From the NCBI RefSeq assembly GCF_949628265.1, contig NC_088787.1, positions 17,412,501 to 17,476,500 on the forward strand: a stretch of DNA of 64,000 bases. The letters are read 5' to 3'. Both the position numbers and the translations under genes were made by a program. The notes beneath the pieces are model-generated. The model saw nothing but the letters and a program-made list of their open reading frames with translations, made no database searches and was not told the DNA's origin. The stretch comes from Cloeon dipterum (Eukaryota; Arthropoda; Insecta; Ephemeroptera; Baetidae). Of the stretch, positions 45,991 to 58,772 are shown piece by piece; the stretch's first letter is position 1; every line of letters starts with the position of its first letter.

Positions 45991-48900
45991 GGCCGACATA
46001 TTGATGCCAAAAAATATAATTTTTGCCATAGGAAAGACCAGAAATCAGTTATTAACTGTACATATGGTATATATATAGATGTAACCGACATTAAGTTAAA
46101 TTTTGTACTTTTGAGTGCAAAATGCGAAGTTAGTGTAAACTTTTAGAGAACATAAGCAGAATAAAAAAATTTAACGAACTAATAAGTGTCATTAAAAAAG
46201 CATTGATAACAAAACAGCACCAAATTCTTCACTTATAAAAAAATTATTATTGTCTCAGTTTTGAAATTGTTGACGTCGCACTTTGCACCTTGCGTTCATT
46301 TTCTTCGTATATTTCAAATAAATGGAAGGTTAAATCTATACTTTAATAGCTCAAAACATGGCTGGTGGGTTCATAACCTGAACAGGCAACTGCATGCATC
46401 TTGACCACAGTAAAAATGATTTTACAAAACTTAAAGGACAACTTCGCACCCTTTTGTCAGCATAATATACGCTTTAGATTATTTTCTGGTATATTAATAT
46501 ATTTTGTGCTTTTGCTGAGAAACCCAATTTAATTTATCACGTGTATAACGAGCAGCAGGGACTGTCAATTTTACAAGTTCTAAAACCACAAAAAACATAC
46601 CACTTTTTTGATAGTTTAAAACTGTCACTTTGAAATTCTACCTATAAAGGCAGATGCACACGAGGTTGACATAAATATATATTTTTTCGAATATAAAGTC
46701 AACTTTCTCGGTGTTTTTTTTGTCACATTTCTACAGAAATAAATAAAAAATGTCCCATTTTGATGGCTTTGCCACCCTGATTTTTGCTCCCTGCTGACAT
46801 CTGGAGCTGAAAAATAAGCAGCTCGCATTTAACTTCAATTGAATTTTTTTTTTAAATAGAATAAATCTCGACCAGCTGGGTTGACATTTTGGCTTTGAGA
46901 AGTGGAGGGGCCCGACTGAAATTTCATATTCTCTCGCGAAGCCGCCGCCGCCAACCGTTTGTACATGTGTAATCCCATCAACACGCAAGAGCTCAATTCA
47001 GAGCAGTTTTTCAGCTGGCCGCGCTCATTCGAAAAAAAAATCCATGCTCCCATGCTCCGCAATATTTTTTTAGAATGGCATAATCGTCACGATTACATAT
47101 AGGGGGCGGCTGGGCCGGGTGGAGGAGGAGGGTTCATTGGCGAAAAACGGCTCATCTCTTGGTTGCTTGGCAAAGGGTTTGATGGAGAGGTTGGTTGGTT
47201 GGTTGGATGAAAACATCGGTTGGATGTCACTTTATTCCGCTTGCACGTAGGGACCACCTAGCCTTTGTTCCAACATCCTGCGCGATCGTTATTTCCCCTT
47301 GAGTTGACGAAAAAGAATGAAATTGACGTTGATGCGAGCAGGCATGGGAGAAATATGAACGAGCAGCTGTCATTAATCACCCAGCAGCCTAATTCCTCCT
47401 ACTTATACTCTATCCGATTTCAGCAGAGAGGAAAATTAAAAACATTTCAGTCGCGGCGGCCCCGATGCCGATTGCGCCAGTGGTCCTCTCGCAGCACGCG
47501 CAGCGGGACACTTAATTAATCAAGCCGCGTGTTTTTACCTGTTGACATGCAGCCCAACACACACACACACACACACACACACGGTACACAACATAGTATA
47601 TACGCCACTGCCTCTAAGGCCAGCACCCCGATTTCAGATCTTGCCGGCTGACGAATTTTTTCAAATCGATGATTTTTCTCAGCGCCTGGCGCGCGGTGGC
47701 GGCGTCGGCGGCTCCTTTTTTATTTTCGTTAACATCAATATATTTCCACACTTGCGACTATTAATCTGACTCAGCTCTGGCTGTCCGGAAATCAGTCGAC
47801 CGCGCGCATTTATTATTGTTTCTTGCGTTTTCATTGTGATACCGCCACAATCAAACTGTAATAATTGATTTAAATATATTTGTAACTTGAGGAACCCTAA
47901 CGTTTTTTTCAAAAACTGTATTTTTCAATTTTCACATATATACTTTTTTAAAGATTATAATATTTATTTTATGAAAGAACAAGTACGGTTAGCTCCTAGT
48001 GGAGTTATTGGCCGCAGTGCTCCTGTAGCTGTATACGGCAGTGCGACACACACATTAAGAGTACATAGTTACCAACTCAAAAATGCAAAAAAAATGATAC
48101 AAAAAATGCGAGCAAGGGCTATACATAAATTTTCAAGCAATCGATTTCGGCGGGTGTATTATGAGCACAATGTTCTATACACAAGAAAAACTATTCGATG
48201 CACAAACATTGCGAGAGAGAAAGCAAAATAATTTTTTCCATCGGTCAAACAAGTGGTCACTTCGCATCACGACGATGATACCCAGCGCTGAAAAGTCCAA
48301 ATTTCGGGCCTGGCGCCTCCGACGGTCTCTATGTGATTGACACACGTGCGCCAAAATACTGAGAACGGGACTGGTAGCGCCAAATGACAGGCCAAAAACG
48401 AAAAACTGTAAAGCGTATATATGTACTTAAATTCAATCTGAAATTGTACTATAGTGTTGGGCTACTATTTTACCTCACGAATAAAGTTTTACCAACGGTG
48501 TTAGCCAGAAGTGGTGCCCTTTCTCACTTTTTTCCTCCAACAAAATCATTTTTATGGGATGTCTCACGTGAATTATATTTTACTTATTGAGAATAAACAT
48601 TAGATTTAAAATAATGAGAACACTTTTTGTTACAAATCCTAACCCTATATATATAAAAAATATTGACCAGCAGTTGATAAAAATTCATAACCTATAAGAA
48701 TGCAGAAAATAATGTGCGTGTATCCTTTGCGTATAAAATTAACCAGAAAGTGTTACAGTGGAAATTTCATCCAAACAACTATGTCTCGTCCCTTTATAAT
48801 TGTATAGTCTACATGCGGTGAACACAGTTTTTGTCATTTCATTTCACACACGTGAGACACGATTATGCAAATGGCCAGCCAGACGGACAAACTCAAATAT

Positions 48901-50880
48901 TTATGAGTTTCGGAGACTCGAAATTATCACGGAACCCGCGGAAAGTGCTGTGTGTGCATGTATAATATTATTTTCAAACGACGGCGGCGTCGCATTCGAA
49001 TAAATTATCAAGACAAGCGCGTATAAACACAATCCGAGAGTGCGGCGCGGCAGCTCATTATTATGGATTTCTCGCGAACAGCCCTCCAGGTGTGTTGCGT
49101 GATTTCATTGATGAGAGAGCTCGAGCAGGCAGCACACCGTGGCTGCTGGCTGGCTGGCACATTTCATAAAGGTATATTTCACGGCAAAAAAAGCAGTGCT
49201 CGAGAAACAAGCGGAAAAATCGCGCTCGCCGAAAATTGTGCACACGTCATTCGCTCAAACAAATACCAAATCCCTGCAGCTCGCGCGGCCGTCTCCCTGC
49301 GCGCACAATAATATATTTTGCGCGCTGTTTGTGCGCGCCCCATTTGAAGACGCTGTTTGTTATGCAAATAAGCAGGATCAGCAAATTTGAACCCCTGTTC
49401 GCTCCCATTGCGATTGGCCGCTTTCGAGAGCAGCTTTTAAAGCTCGCTAGAGAGAGATGATCGCGATATTAATGTCAACACTGCACCAAACAAAGTGAAA
49501 AACACTCTCCATGGCCATCAATTTCAATTTGCTCGCAGCTCGCAGCGCTCACTGACAGCAGTCCATGATGATTTTATTTGTCCTTTCAACTCTTTGACTG
49601 CGCGTGGATTGGATTTTATGTGCAATCATGAGTTTAGGGGATGAAGGGTTGAAACATTTTGGACTCGGTAGTAGTTTCGCAAAATTTATAGCCAAATGCA
49701 GTTAGGGAGCCGCATATACATATATTTTAAACAGATAGATTATACAGACACTTAAAAATTAAATCTAGGAACATAAGAACTAAAATATTTAGCCTTATTA
49801 ACATGCATAGCATAATGTATAGTATTGAATGTAACACCTCAAAATTTGCAGAGATAAATATGAAGAAACCTCCTTTTTCCTGTAGACATTGATTCTTCAA
49901 ATTCTGTAATTTTGAATGCAAATTATAAACTATTATTTTTAATGTCATTACATCATGCTCCCTTCAATTATTCCTCTGAAGAAACGTACAACAGCATTTC
50001 AAATTTAACTACATCCATTTATTTTTTTTTATCTAAAACACTGCAGATCATTTTAAAAAATGATAAAATAGTTGAAAACTTTAAATCAATTTTTCGTCCT
50101 TTTAAAATATTACATTTTACAAGAGAATAAAGGTTTATACTGTAAGACCTATAAAGTTGTTCTAAAGAAAGTCAGCATGATAAAACTAAGAAAATAATTA
50201 GATACAATTTTATTCAATATCAATCCGGATACATTTATTATGCTATTATAATAGATCGAACGTCTACATTTAATTCAATGTTTCAACAACAAGCAGATTG
50301 CCAAGCATGTCACTGAAAAAATCTTTATCAGAGAGGTTAATTACAAAATTGTGTCATTACAACCAATTCACTCTCAATTGGCTATCCTCGTCGAGCAGCA
50401 ATCGCAAACCAGTTCTCTCGTCGCGCATACATGTGGATAATCAAGCGTGCTGCGGAGAAAAAGCGTTGGCAATCATAATTTTTATAATGTTTGCTACAAG
50501 TACGCAAAACAGAGCACTCACTCTGAGAAGCGGCTGGCTTTACGAGAGAGAGACTGAGTGAGACCGAGACCGCGCAGCAGCATTTCATTGGGCAAGGAAT
50601 TTTGATTGAGCAATTCATTAATAGCTCCACACACGGACGGACAGAGTTTTTACACAGGCTGGGACCTAATTAGGCTGTGAAGAACCCTGGGAAAAAGACA
50701 AAAATCCATTCACAAAAGCGGCGTTTTTCACGGCACTGCACCAATTTGGTGCGAGAGAGAGAGAGGCGAGTCAGATGAGCACCGAGCATCACGCAAATGC
50801 CGTGCTCCACCGACCAGCCACTTATCTGCGTGTTGTATAATTTAATAAAAAGCGAATGATTGAATGGAATCGACAGTGGC
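45991..50880. other. Gene-free stretch
   Basis: Mostly AT-rich, with a (GGTT)n patch near 47190-47207 and a (CA)n run at 47557-47582. No exon, RNA gene or mobile element protein is supportable. Confidence 0.4.
47557..47582. repeat. (CA)n microsatellite
   Basis: Perfect AC dinucleotide run of 13 units. Confidence 0.9.
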
Positions 50881-51620
50881 CCGAGGACAGTACGCTGCAC
50901 GCGGACCAGGTGGGTGTCCCGGGGGTCTGCGGGGGCCCTGTGGGATTCCGCCGGAGGCTGCCGCCGCACTGCATGCGTTTTTTCTCTCGGGGCCGGCCGG
51001 CGGTATTGATTTTGCGATCGGCGTGCCCGGCGGTAATTACACACACGGCGAAAGAGCGAGAGAGCTCTGGTGATCTGGCGCGATAATTGCAGCGGCCGAT
51101 TGCGTGCCGCCGGTCGTGCTGAGAACCGAAAAGGTGTCGCGTCTCGGGCCGCGGGGCGGGGCGTGGGAACGCGGTAGCCCCGCGGAGTGACCGAGTCGTG
51201 ACCGGAGCACCTGGTCCAATCAGCACTCGCGGCCTCCAAATCACGCCTGCCCGCCGCTTGTCAACCCAGAGCACGCCAACGCCGCTTTTCGACAGCGTGA
51301 ATAATAATTAGCCGGCCGATTGTCTCTCGAGTCTCCTCTCTCGTCTCTCTCTCTCACGGATGCAGATTCCATTTTGGTTTTTTGTCGGCCTCGTCGCGGC
51401 CGGCAGCGGCACGAGAGTGCTCCTCTCTGTAAGACATTTTTTACCTGCTGGCTCTGCGCTTCCAGCACTTTTGAGCCTGTCCGCGCTTACCACACTGATG
51501 AAACTTACTTTTAAACAGGCGAATGCTCCGATTCGTGATTTGCAACCATCTGCTCTGCTCTCGAACTCTTCGCTTTTCCTTACGGTGCGCGCGCGGAGCA
51601 GAAAAGTGATTTGATTCAAT
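50881..51620. other. GC-rich island in the gene desert
   Basis: A second island of GC-rich DNA, again open in many frames on both strands. It includes a plus-strand ATG at 51360 followed by 23 codons of hydrophobic, signal-like sequence and a GTAAGA donor. No continuation was found. Confidence 0.3.
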
Positions 51621-51949
51621 TACGCCCGCTGATTGTTTGTCCGCGCCGATATTGCTTCTGGTTCCTCTTGAGCGAAATTCAATCGCCGACTTGATTGCAA
51701 CCTTGCCGAGGCAGGCTTCTTTTCAATATGCAAATTTCCACGCGCACCCGATTGCCGTGTTTTAATAAGTAATTCACACAGTATATTACCTGTTAGAACA
51801 GACGGCAACCTGCGTAGCACGAAAGTATGCCGTGTTGCAGAATAGGCCCGATTCGTGTTGGATTCTTCTTGAAAACGGTTAAAACGAAAAGGTGTAATAA
51901 AACGGTTTAAAAGAAGCAACCTCGTTCTTTGATTTTACGTCTCCTCAAT

Positions 51950-53400
51950 ACGAGAATATGCAGTTAAAGTTACTGTTTAATTATCAAAACATAAATTTGA
52001 ATTTGCAAATTTCTGTATATATACTCAAATAGTGTTAATGCTGTTTCATGATCACGCATTTTAGCTAATGTGCTCCAATGATTTACCCTCATTTTACCTT
52101 GTATATTGGAACCATATAGAATGCAGCAATGTCCTTTAAGTATTTATATAATTTAACGGCATAATTGTTACATATTCATTGATTCTAACTATTGAACTAT
52201 TCCCGCACTCTTGAGAGTCTCAGTCTCTAGCAGCCGAACAGATGAGAGTATCATTCCTTTTCATAATCCGTGCGGCCACCCCGCAACACCTACATTTCAA
52301 GTGGCGACGATGAAAATAATTAAGACTATTCTAGCAAATTATTTACTATTCTCATAAGCAACAGCCTGTGAGACTAACAAATAGGTTTAACGCGCATTCT
52401 ATATGGCGAATCATATAAATAAGGGCAAAGAATCAGGATATTTACAGGACAATTTTTTTTTAGAATCTTATTTATTGGAAAAAACATTACAAGTCCAGCC
52501 AATTCAAGACGAATTGACGGCTGGTGCTCAAAAATAAAAGTGCAAAAACATTTTTGTATTTACAAAGTAGTGTGCGAAAAGAACAAAAAAATTAGTCACT
52601 CGATGACAACCAATCCTTCAATTGAAATGAAAAAATCTGTACAAATCGGTATATCCGTGGAAGGAGTATCAAAGTATCATTTTTGCAAGATTCTTGCAAA
52701 CTTTTATGATTAAAATATAATAGATGACTGTCCTGTAATAAAAAAACAGTGGCTTTTTTCATGATATTTAAGAATATATGGCTTGGATGAAAATTACGGT
52801 GACTGGAAAAATATTATGAAAAGGTGTTCTCGTGATTAAGAAATTATTGATAATGAAGTAAAAAAAGATGAATACAGCGATAAAAGTTTAAATAAAAATG
52901 TTTTTAATTAATGCAAAATCCACCAAAGGATTCTTAAAATTATTCATGAATTTATATGGGGCACATATCTTAGAGGAAACTATAAAAATGAACTTCGAAT
53001 ACTCGATTAAATATTTTGAATTTTGATCACGTGTATCATCGATGAGCTAGGAAAAATTATACGAAAAATTATTATTAAACGTTCAGTAATTATATTATTT
53101 GAGACAGTATTAAATTTATGTCATAATATTAATATCACCAACTCGATCAAAATAATTTAAAAATAATTATAATAATAAATCTAAATAATAAAAAATATAC
53201 GTAATTAATTTATTAGACAATAGTATAAATTATGTTTAAGAAAATTAATTATTATAAAAATATTTAAAATTACTTTTAACGTAATATCTTAGATTAGAAA
53301 ATATTTTAAACATTTCAGTTGTAGATTAGAATCAATGAAGAGCGAAGGTAATTGTTCTATATCTTCTTTAAATCCTATGAAAAAGCTTGAATTTATATTA
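51950..53400. other. Very AT-rich stretch
   Basis: Extremely AT-rich DNA with almost no open frames. A small hairpin (CCAGCC-AATTC ... GAATTGACGGCTGG) lies at 52494-52525. Nothing else is recognisable. Confidence 0.45.
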
Positions 53401-56400
53401 AACCACTAATGGGTACGTTTTAAATAATTAAAATCTTTGAAGTATCTCAGGAAAATTCCACATTGCGTGTCCAACTCGCGGAGAGGATTTAAAATATTCA
53501 GTTTCAACGTCAACGCTGATGGGTATGAAGCGGAAGGGCTTTTCTTTCGGCACAGTCCCTCTCCAACGCCGCAAATCCGGGCCGAAAACCCATCATACTC
53601 AAATCCGAAAGCAGCAGCAAAGGCGGACGTGGCGAAAAAGCTGTTGGCTGGCTGTCTTTTCAATTGTTTCACGGGCAGTGGCGAGCGAAGGGGCATTACC
53701 GTGGCGAGTGCTGAGCGAGCGAGATTTGCATTTTGACGTCGCATGTCGTCTCCATAAATTCCGAGTGGCCGAGCACAACGAGGGCTGACCGCCGCCGCCA
53801 CATGCAAATCCCCCGCAGCAAAGACGCGCTGAATTATTGAGGATCGGGCGAGATTAGCATCTGGCATCGCCGGCCGGGACGGTAAGGCGCGTTGCGTGCG
53901 CCCGCTTTGCGTGCTGCGCGGCCATCGCGGGCCAATTTCCGGAAAATATCGTGCCGTGTCACACACAGCAGCGTGTACACGTCGTTACACGGCCTCGGTC
54001 CGTCCGACGGATGGGCCTTTGCCAGGGATGTGAAAAACAGTCAACGCACAAATCGAACTCGTGCTAGAATTCAGCAAAGAAGAGAAGCTTCTGGAATGAT
54101 CTAGATCAAATCGTTTTTTTTTATTTTTACAAAATTTGTCAAAAGATAAACACATAAATTAACATTCAAATTCATTGAGTTATTGTTTGTTTTATTTTTA
54201 CATCATAGATAATAACTTGTGGCTTAAACAGAAAATAACAACAAGACTTTTTTATCCATGACTTAAAATCTTCATCTTTGTGAGAGAAAATGGTCAGATT
54301 TTATAGATTTAAAATATTTCCTGCGCACTTATTTCCTTTTTTTAACAAAAATTGCAACATTAACATTAAGCTTTTTGACACAAACACATGCTTGCAGAAA
54401 CAAATTTTTATAATTGGTCATGAAAGTAGATTTTACTCGGTTCATGTGGAATACATAAAAATAAATATCAACAATGTTTCACATCCCTTGGTGGTACTCG
54501 CTGGCGTTTTCAATTTGAGATTAGCATACCGACGCCGGCGGCCCCTGCCCGGCTGCTTTTGCTGCTTTTGTGATTTGAAATGGAAATATCCATCCCCGCG
54601 CCCAAGCAGCAATCAGGCTTATTAAAAGATATCGATTTGCCGGAGGCGCCACAGGAGAGCAGAGGTGCTCACTTTTATTGCCGGACGGAGGACGACACAA
54701 AAAACAATGCGCGCATTTCGTATGCATCGATGTTTTTCAGATAAGCGCGCGGCGAGTGTGTGTGGCTCTTTATGGTCTCTCTGCGGAGAGGGCTGGCGAG
54801 AAGAGCGAAGGCCCAAAGGCGGTCCGACACATTCCGAGGACACGCCGGTGCCGTGCTGTTCAATTTCTGCTTATAAAAGCAACGCGCCTGCTTGTGGTAT
54901 ATTATATGGCTGTTTTAACTGCGAGAGACAAAAATCTCTGAATTTTTATGGGAACAAATTCATGAAAATTTATAAATGCTGCTCCGTCTCTCGTTGTTGT
55001 CTTCCCTAATTTTAATGTGCTATTTATTATTTACCCCGGCCGAAAAAATGTATTCAAATTGCTGTGAAATTTTCCGAGTGCGGAGCTGCTGATTTTTATC
55101 TTCTCGAGCATAGAGGCTGCGATCGAGTTTAATGAGTCGCGGCTCCTATTAGCGTTGCTGCTGAAAAATCTGCTGCCGCATTTTATTAAATTTCCCCCTT
55201 GTTCACTTTTTGATTGAGCGTTCCAATAGCGTTCCGGGAGAGAGAGGCCAATTGATTGACTGCCGCTGGAAAAATGAAAAGCCGCACTGCTCTCCTCGGA
55301 TATTTAACACTAATTAGCGGCAACAAGAGAGGCAGCTCCGCCGATCAACGAGACATTTTTATTCGCTCGTCAAAGAATCGCGGGTTTGAAGCATCGTCAT
55401 TATTGGCAAAGTATTAAATGAGGGGGCTGCGCGCAGGTATTTATTTATTGGCCTTTTTTATTCAGTGCTCCGGCCGCGTCCGCCGCAGCAGGAAAGAAAC
55501 TGTACTGCGCGCTGTTATGGCATATCGTATCGATTCTGCAGATCTGCGACTGATATTGCTTATACAATGAATATTTCAAGAGAGCGGACCGCAATTTAGG
55601 AGTCCACCTGGTTTTTATGGTCCCTCCTCCTCGCCGTCCCCCGCAGGTCAAATTGTTGCCATTTCAGTATTGGATTTCCATTTCGCTATTTACGCACGGC
55701 CAATTTGCTCGGAGAGAGGGCGATCCCCTCTATATATGCTCTCAACTTTTATCTACTCTCGCACGATCGAGGGTTATTTGCGAAAAAATCAAACTCGTTG
55801 CAAGTGAATTTGGCATCAATTTGTATTTATTGGATGAGAATCGGTTAAGAGCTAAATTTTAACAATCCACTGCTGGTGTTCGTTGTCGTCCACGCACAAA
55901 GGATTAGAGGACCGTACTTTCCGGTACTTTGTGAAGCGCGGGATTAGGGAGATCCGCAGCGTTTCTCGTTTTTTACATTTCATAAATACACAAAACTGCG
56001 TCTTCGTTTATTTATTAGATACATAACCATGCATAATTTTGTATAAATATCTTATTTTCTCTGGGCGTTGGCATAGTTAAATAAATTAAAACATGATATT
56101 TATATATAAAGACCACGAATATTATGTGTTAGTGTGAGATGTTTACAATGACAACAATATATATTTTAATTTCTATTCGTAAAAAAGAAACAACCGTGCA
56201 GTCTCGTTTTGAAGAAACTGACAACGAGGAATATTTTATTCTTAACGTGATTCACTCGCTTTCACGTTCGGTCTAGTTTGCTCGATGAGGTCCCTCTATC
56301 TCGAAATATACGTAAAATATTGCTCTGCGCGTCGAGCGGCTATTAAAACAATCATTTCGTTACAATATCGTACGTATTTGCGAAAGGAGGCGAGAATCAT

Positions 56401-57269
56401 GAGATTTTATTTTCTGATGTCATACACAGAATGATTTTCTGCTTGTGGCTAAAACGCGCAGACGCGTAATTCTTATTATTCTTTATTATTACCGTTTTTG
56501 CACGCCCTGCGCTGCCTGCCAGCTTGCACGACGAGTGGTTCGTTGTTTTTGTCATTTCAACTTTGGTGTCGGTTGACTGTGAAAACAGAATATCTAATAT
56601 ATACGTACAAGAGTAATGACGAAGTCGTGAAGCCCCCAGGGAGTTTTTGAGCGTAGGTCGAATATGCGCTTGCTACACTTTTTACAGTACACTTATGTCG
56701 GAGGTATTGCTATACGAGAGATGATGAGCTAGAGACTTGACACACCTACAGATCAACATCGAGAGCAGCGACAACTATGTGTTGGGCTTGTCGGTGACTA
56801 GGTGAAAAATTATATATACATATTATCCAGATCCATATACCTCTAAGTTGTTACACGTTCATCTTGCATGCACTGGGATCCTAAATCGAGTCAGTCAGGG
56901 CGTTTTTCCGTTCAGTCCATGGGGGCGAGTTGATTACATTTTTAAAATAACTTTATTTAGCGGTGTGTAATGAAGATGAGGATATGGTTGAACGATCGCC
57001 TTTTCAACAGTAAAATTTGTACTTAAATTTCTATCCCAAACCTTAGCAACAGTTATGCAACCTGCGTGACTCGTGAATTTGGATCCCAAAAGTGCTTTTA
57101 AAAACGTTGACTAGTTAACACGTGAATTAATGATTCAAAATGTTGAAAAACCACTTAGATCCGAAAATTTCAACGATGGTCTGATTCGAGAAACTTCGAC
57201 AAGCCCAACTGTTGCAGAATCGAAATGCCTGTGTACATTTGTACGCGATGAGCGTGTGGAAACAAGTGT
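53401..57269. other. Region 3' of the disco-type gene
   Basis: Contains GC-richer patches at 53450-54060 and 54500-54870 and AT-rich DNA elsewhere. The right part (roughly 56000-57269) probably includes the 3' UTR of the minus-strand zinc-finger gene; TTTATT at 56952-56957 (AATAAA on the coding strand) is one candidate polyadenylation signal. No coding exon is supportable. Confidence 0.4.
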
Positions 57270-58772
57270 TCAGTGAGCAGCGTGGAGGCATCTGTTCGCA
57301 CACGCGTCGCAGTCGTCGAGGGGTTTGACGTCGACGCCGTGGTCACTAGCGTTGTCGTGCTGGTCGAACGCCAGGGGTGAATGGGGCGGCGACAGGTCGG
57401 AGAGTAGGAGCAGTCTGTCCGAGGTGGACAGCAGCTTGCGGTGCAGGTTGAGGTTGGCGCTGTGCCGGTCGCGGCTGCGCTTGGAGGGGAAGGCGGCGTT
57501 GCAGCCGTCGACGCTGCACCGGTGCATGAGCTTGAGGTGAACGTCCTGAAAGTGCGACTTGGCGCCGAAGTGGTTGTCAAAGTGCTGGCCACACGCCGAG
57601 CAGCGGATCGCTTCGTCCTCAAAATCGTCGCCTGCGTCAGAGCCTGGGGCCGGGGGCGGCTGGGGGCCCAGTCCCAGGCCTACGCGAAAGGGCGGCTCGA
57701 GGGTTTCGAGGCGACGCAGGGCGTCTTCCGACGACAGCGACGAGTCGTCACTCGACGGAGCGGCGATGCGCGTCGGATGCTGGTTCTTGCGTTTGCGCTG
57801 CTTGGCCGGCGCCTCGACGCTGTCGCTGTCCCCGAGGCCCGCTTCCTCCGAGGACATGGAACCACCTGAGGAGAACTCGAGTCTGCTGGGACCGACCGAC
57901 ATGGGAGGCGGCGGGAAGGCGAGTCCCAGGAGCGGTGGCGGCGGCAGCAGGAGGTGGTGCCCGCCGGCCGAGCGTCCGTCGTGCGGCGAGATCTTGCGTC
58001 GCAGGTGCGGCGAGTGCAGCTTGGGGTTGGGGTTGGCGCTGTGCCGGTTGCGGCTGCGGCGCGAGCTGAACATCATGTTGCAGCCGTCGACCGTGCACTT
58101 GTGCATCTCGCGCAGGTGCACCGCCGAGAAGTGGATCTTGAGCGCGCCCTTATCACAGAACGTCTTCAGACACACGCTGCACTGCACCCGCTTCTTGCCC
58201 GTCGCCGGGTTGACCAGCGTCGCGCCCAGGGGGCTCCACTGACGCTTCACCGGCCTGACGACGTTGTTCGACGTGCTCCTCGACTCCCTGATCACGTCAC
58301 GGCTGAGGTTGAGGGCCGAGTTCTCGTCGTCTGATCCGATGTCGCTGTCGGAGCGCGTCGACGCCATCACGCTCGGCTCTGTTCTCGTGCGTTCGGGCGT
58401 CTTTTCCTTGCGAAAGTCGAGCGGCTGCATGCTTTGCAGTCTGTTGAGCGGAGAGATGCTGAGCGGGCTCGGCGCCGAGCTGGCCGGCGACGCCGTCGGC
58501 GTGGGTGGCGCCGACGGTGGAGGGGCTTTCAGGAACGCGAGTGGGTCCCTGGCCGGCTTCTTTGACAGCGGCGGCGTCTGCGAGATGAAGCGCTTGATGT
58601 CCGACGCGTGCGGTCGGAAGGCCGGGGGTGGAAGGGGGTGTGGCGAGTCCAACGCGAGCAGCTGCTGCGTTATTGCCCTGGTCTCGCCGAAACGCAGAAA
58701 CTGCTGCAGGACGAGCGGCTCCTCCTCACGGCTACACATGTGCCAACGCTCCAAAACTCCGCCTTGCGAGTC
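57270..58772 (-). CDS. disco: Disconnected/basonuclin-type zinc-finger transcription factor, terminal exon (5' part missing)
   Basis: The minus strand is open for 500 codons from an acceptor (GATTTGTTGCAG) at 58773 to the stop at 57270. The exon begins DSQGGVLERW and continues into SREEEPLVLQQFLRFGETR, a block strongly conserved in basonuclins and Disco proteins that normally follows further upstream coding sequence. Two C2H2 zinc-finger pairs follow. The first (about 198-253) has CSVCLKTFCDKGALKIHFSAVH and the CNMMFSSRRSRNRHSANPNP signature, followed by ISPHDGR. The second (about 391-444) has CSACGQHFDNHFGAKSHF and CNAAFPSKRSRDRHSAN. Between them lie acidic and Ser-rich stretches and a basic KQRKRK nuclear signal; ALNLS at about 153 resembles a CtBP-binding core. 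Known role: DNA-binding regulator of head and appendage development and neural connectivity. The open frame continues upstream to an ATG at 58922, but that part looks intronic. Disco versus disco-related cannot be settled. Confidence 0.88.
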   Translation of the reverse strand, partial: DSQGGVLERWHMCSREEEPLVLQQFLRFGETRAITQQLLALDSPHPLPPPAFRPHASDIKRFISQTPPLSKKPARDPLAFLKAPPPSAPPTPTASPASSAPSPLSISPLNRLQSMQPLDFRKEKTPERTRTEPSVMASTRSDSDIGSDDENSALNLSRDVIRESRSTSNNVVRPVKRQWSPLGATLVNPATGKKRVQCSVCLKTFCDKGALKIHFSAVHLREMHKCTVDGCNMMFSSRRSRNRHSANPNPKLHSPHLRRKISPHDGRSAGGHHLLLPPPPLLGLAFPPPPMSVGPSRLEFSSGGSMSSEEAGLGDSDSVEAPAKQRKRKNQHPTRIAAPSSDDSSLSSEDALRRLETLEPPFRVGLGLGPQPPPAPGSDAGDDFEDEAIRCSACGQHFDNHFGAKSHFQDVHLKLMHRCSVDGCNAAFPSKRSRDRHSANLNLHRKLLSTSDRLLLLSDLSPPHSPLAFDQHDNASDHGVDVKPLDDCDACANRCLHAAH

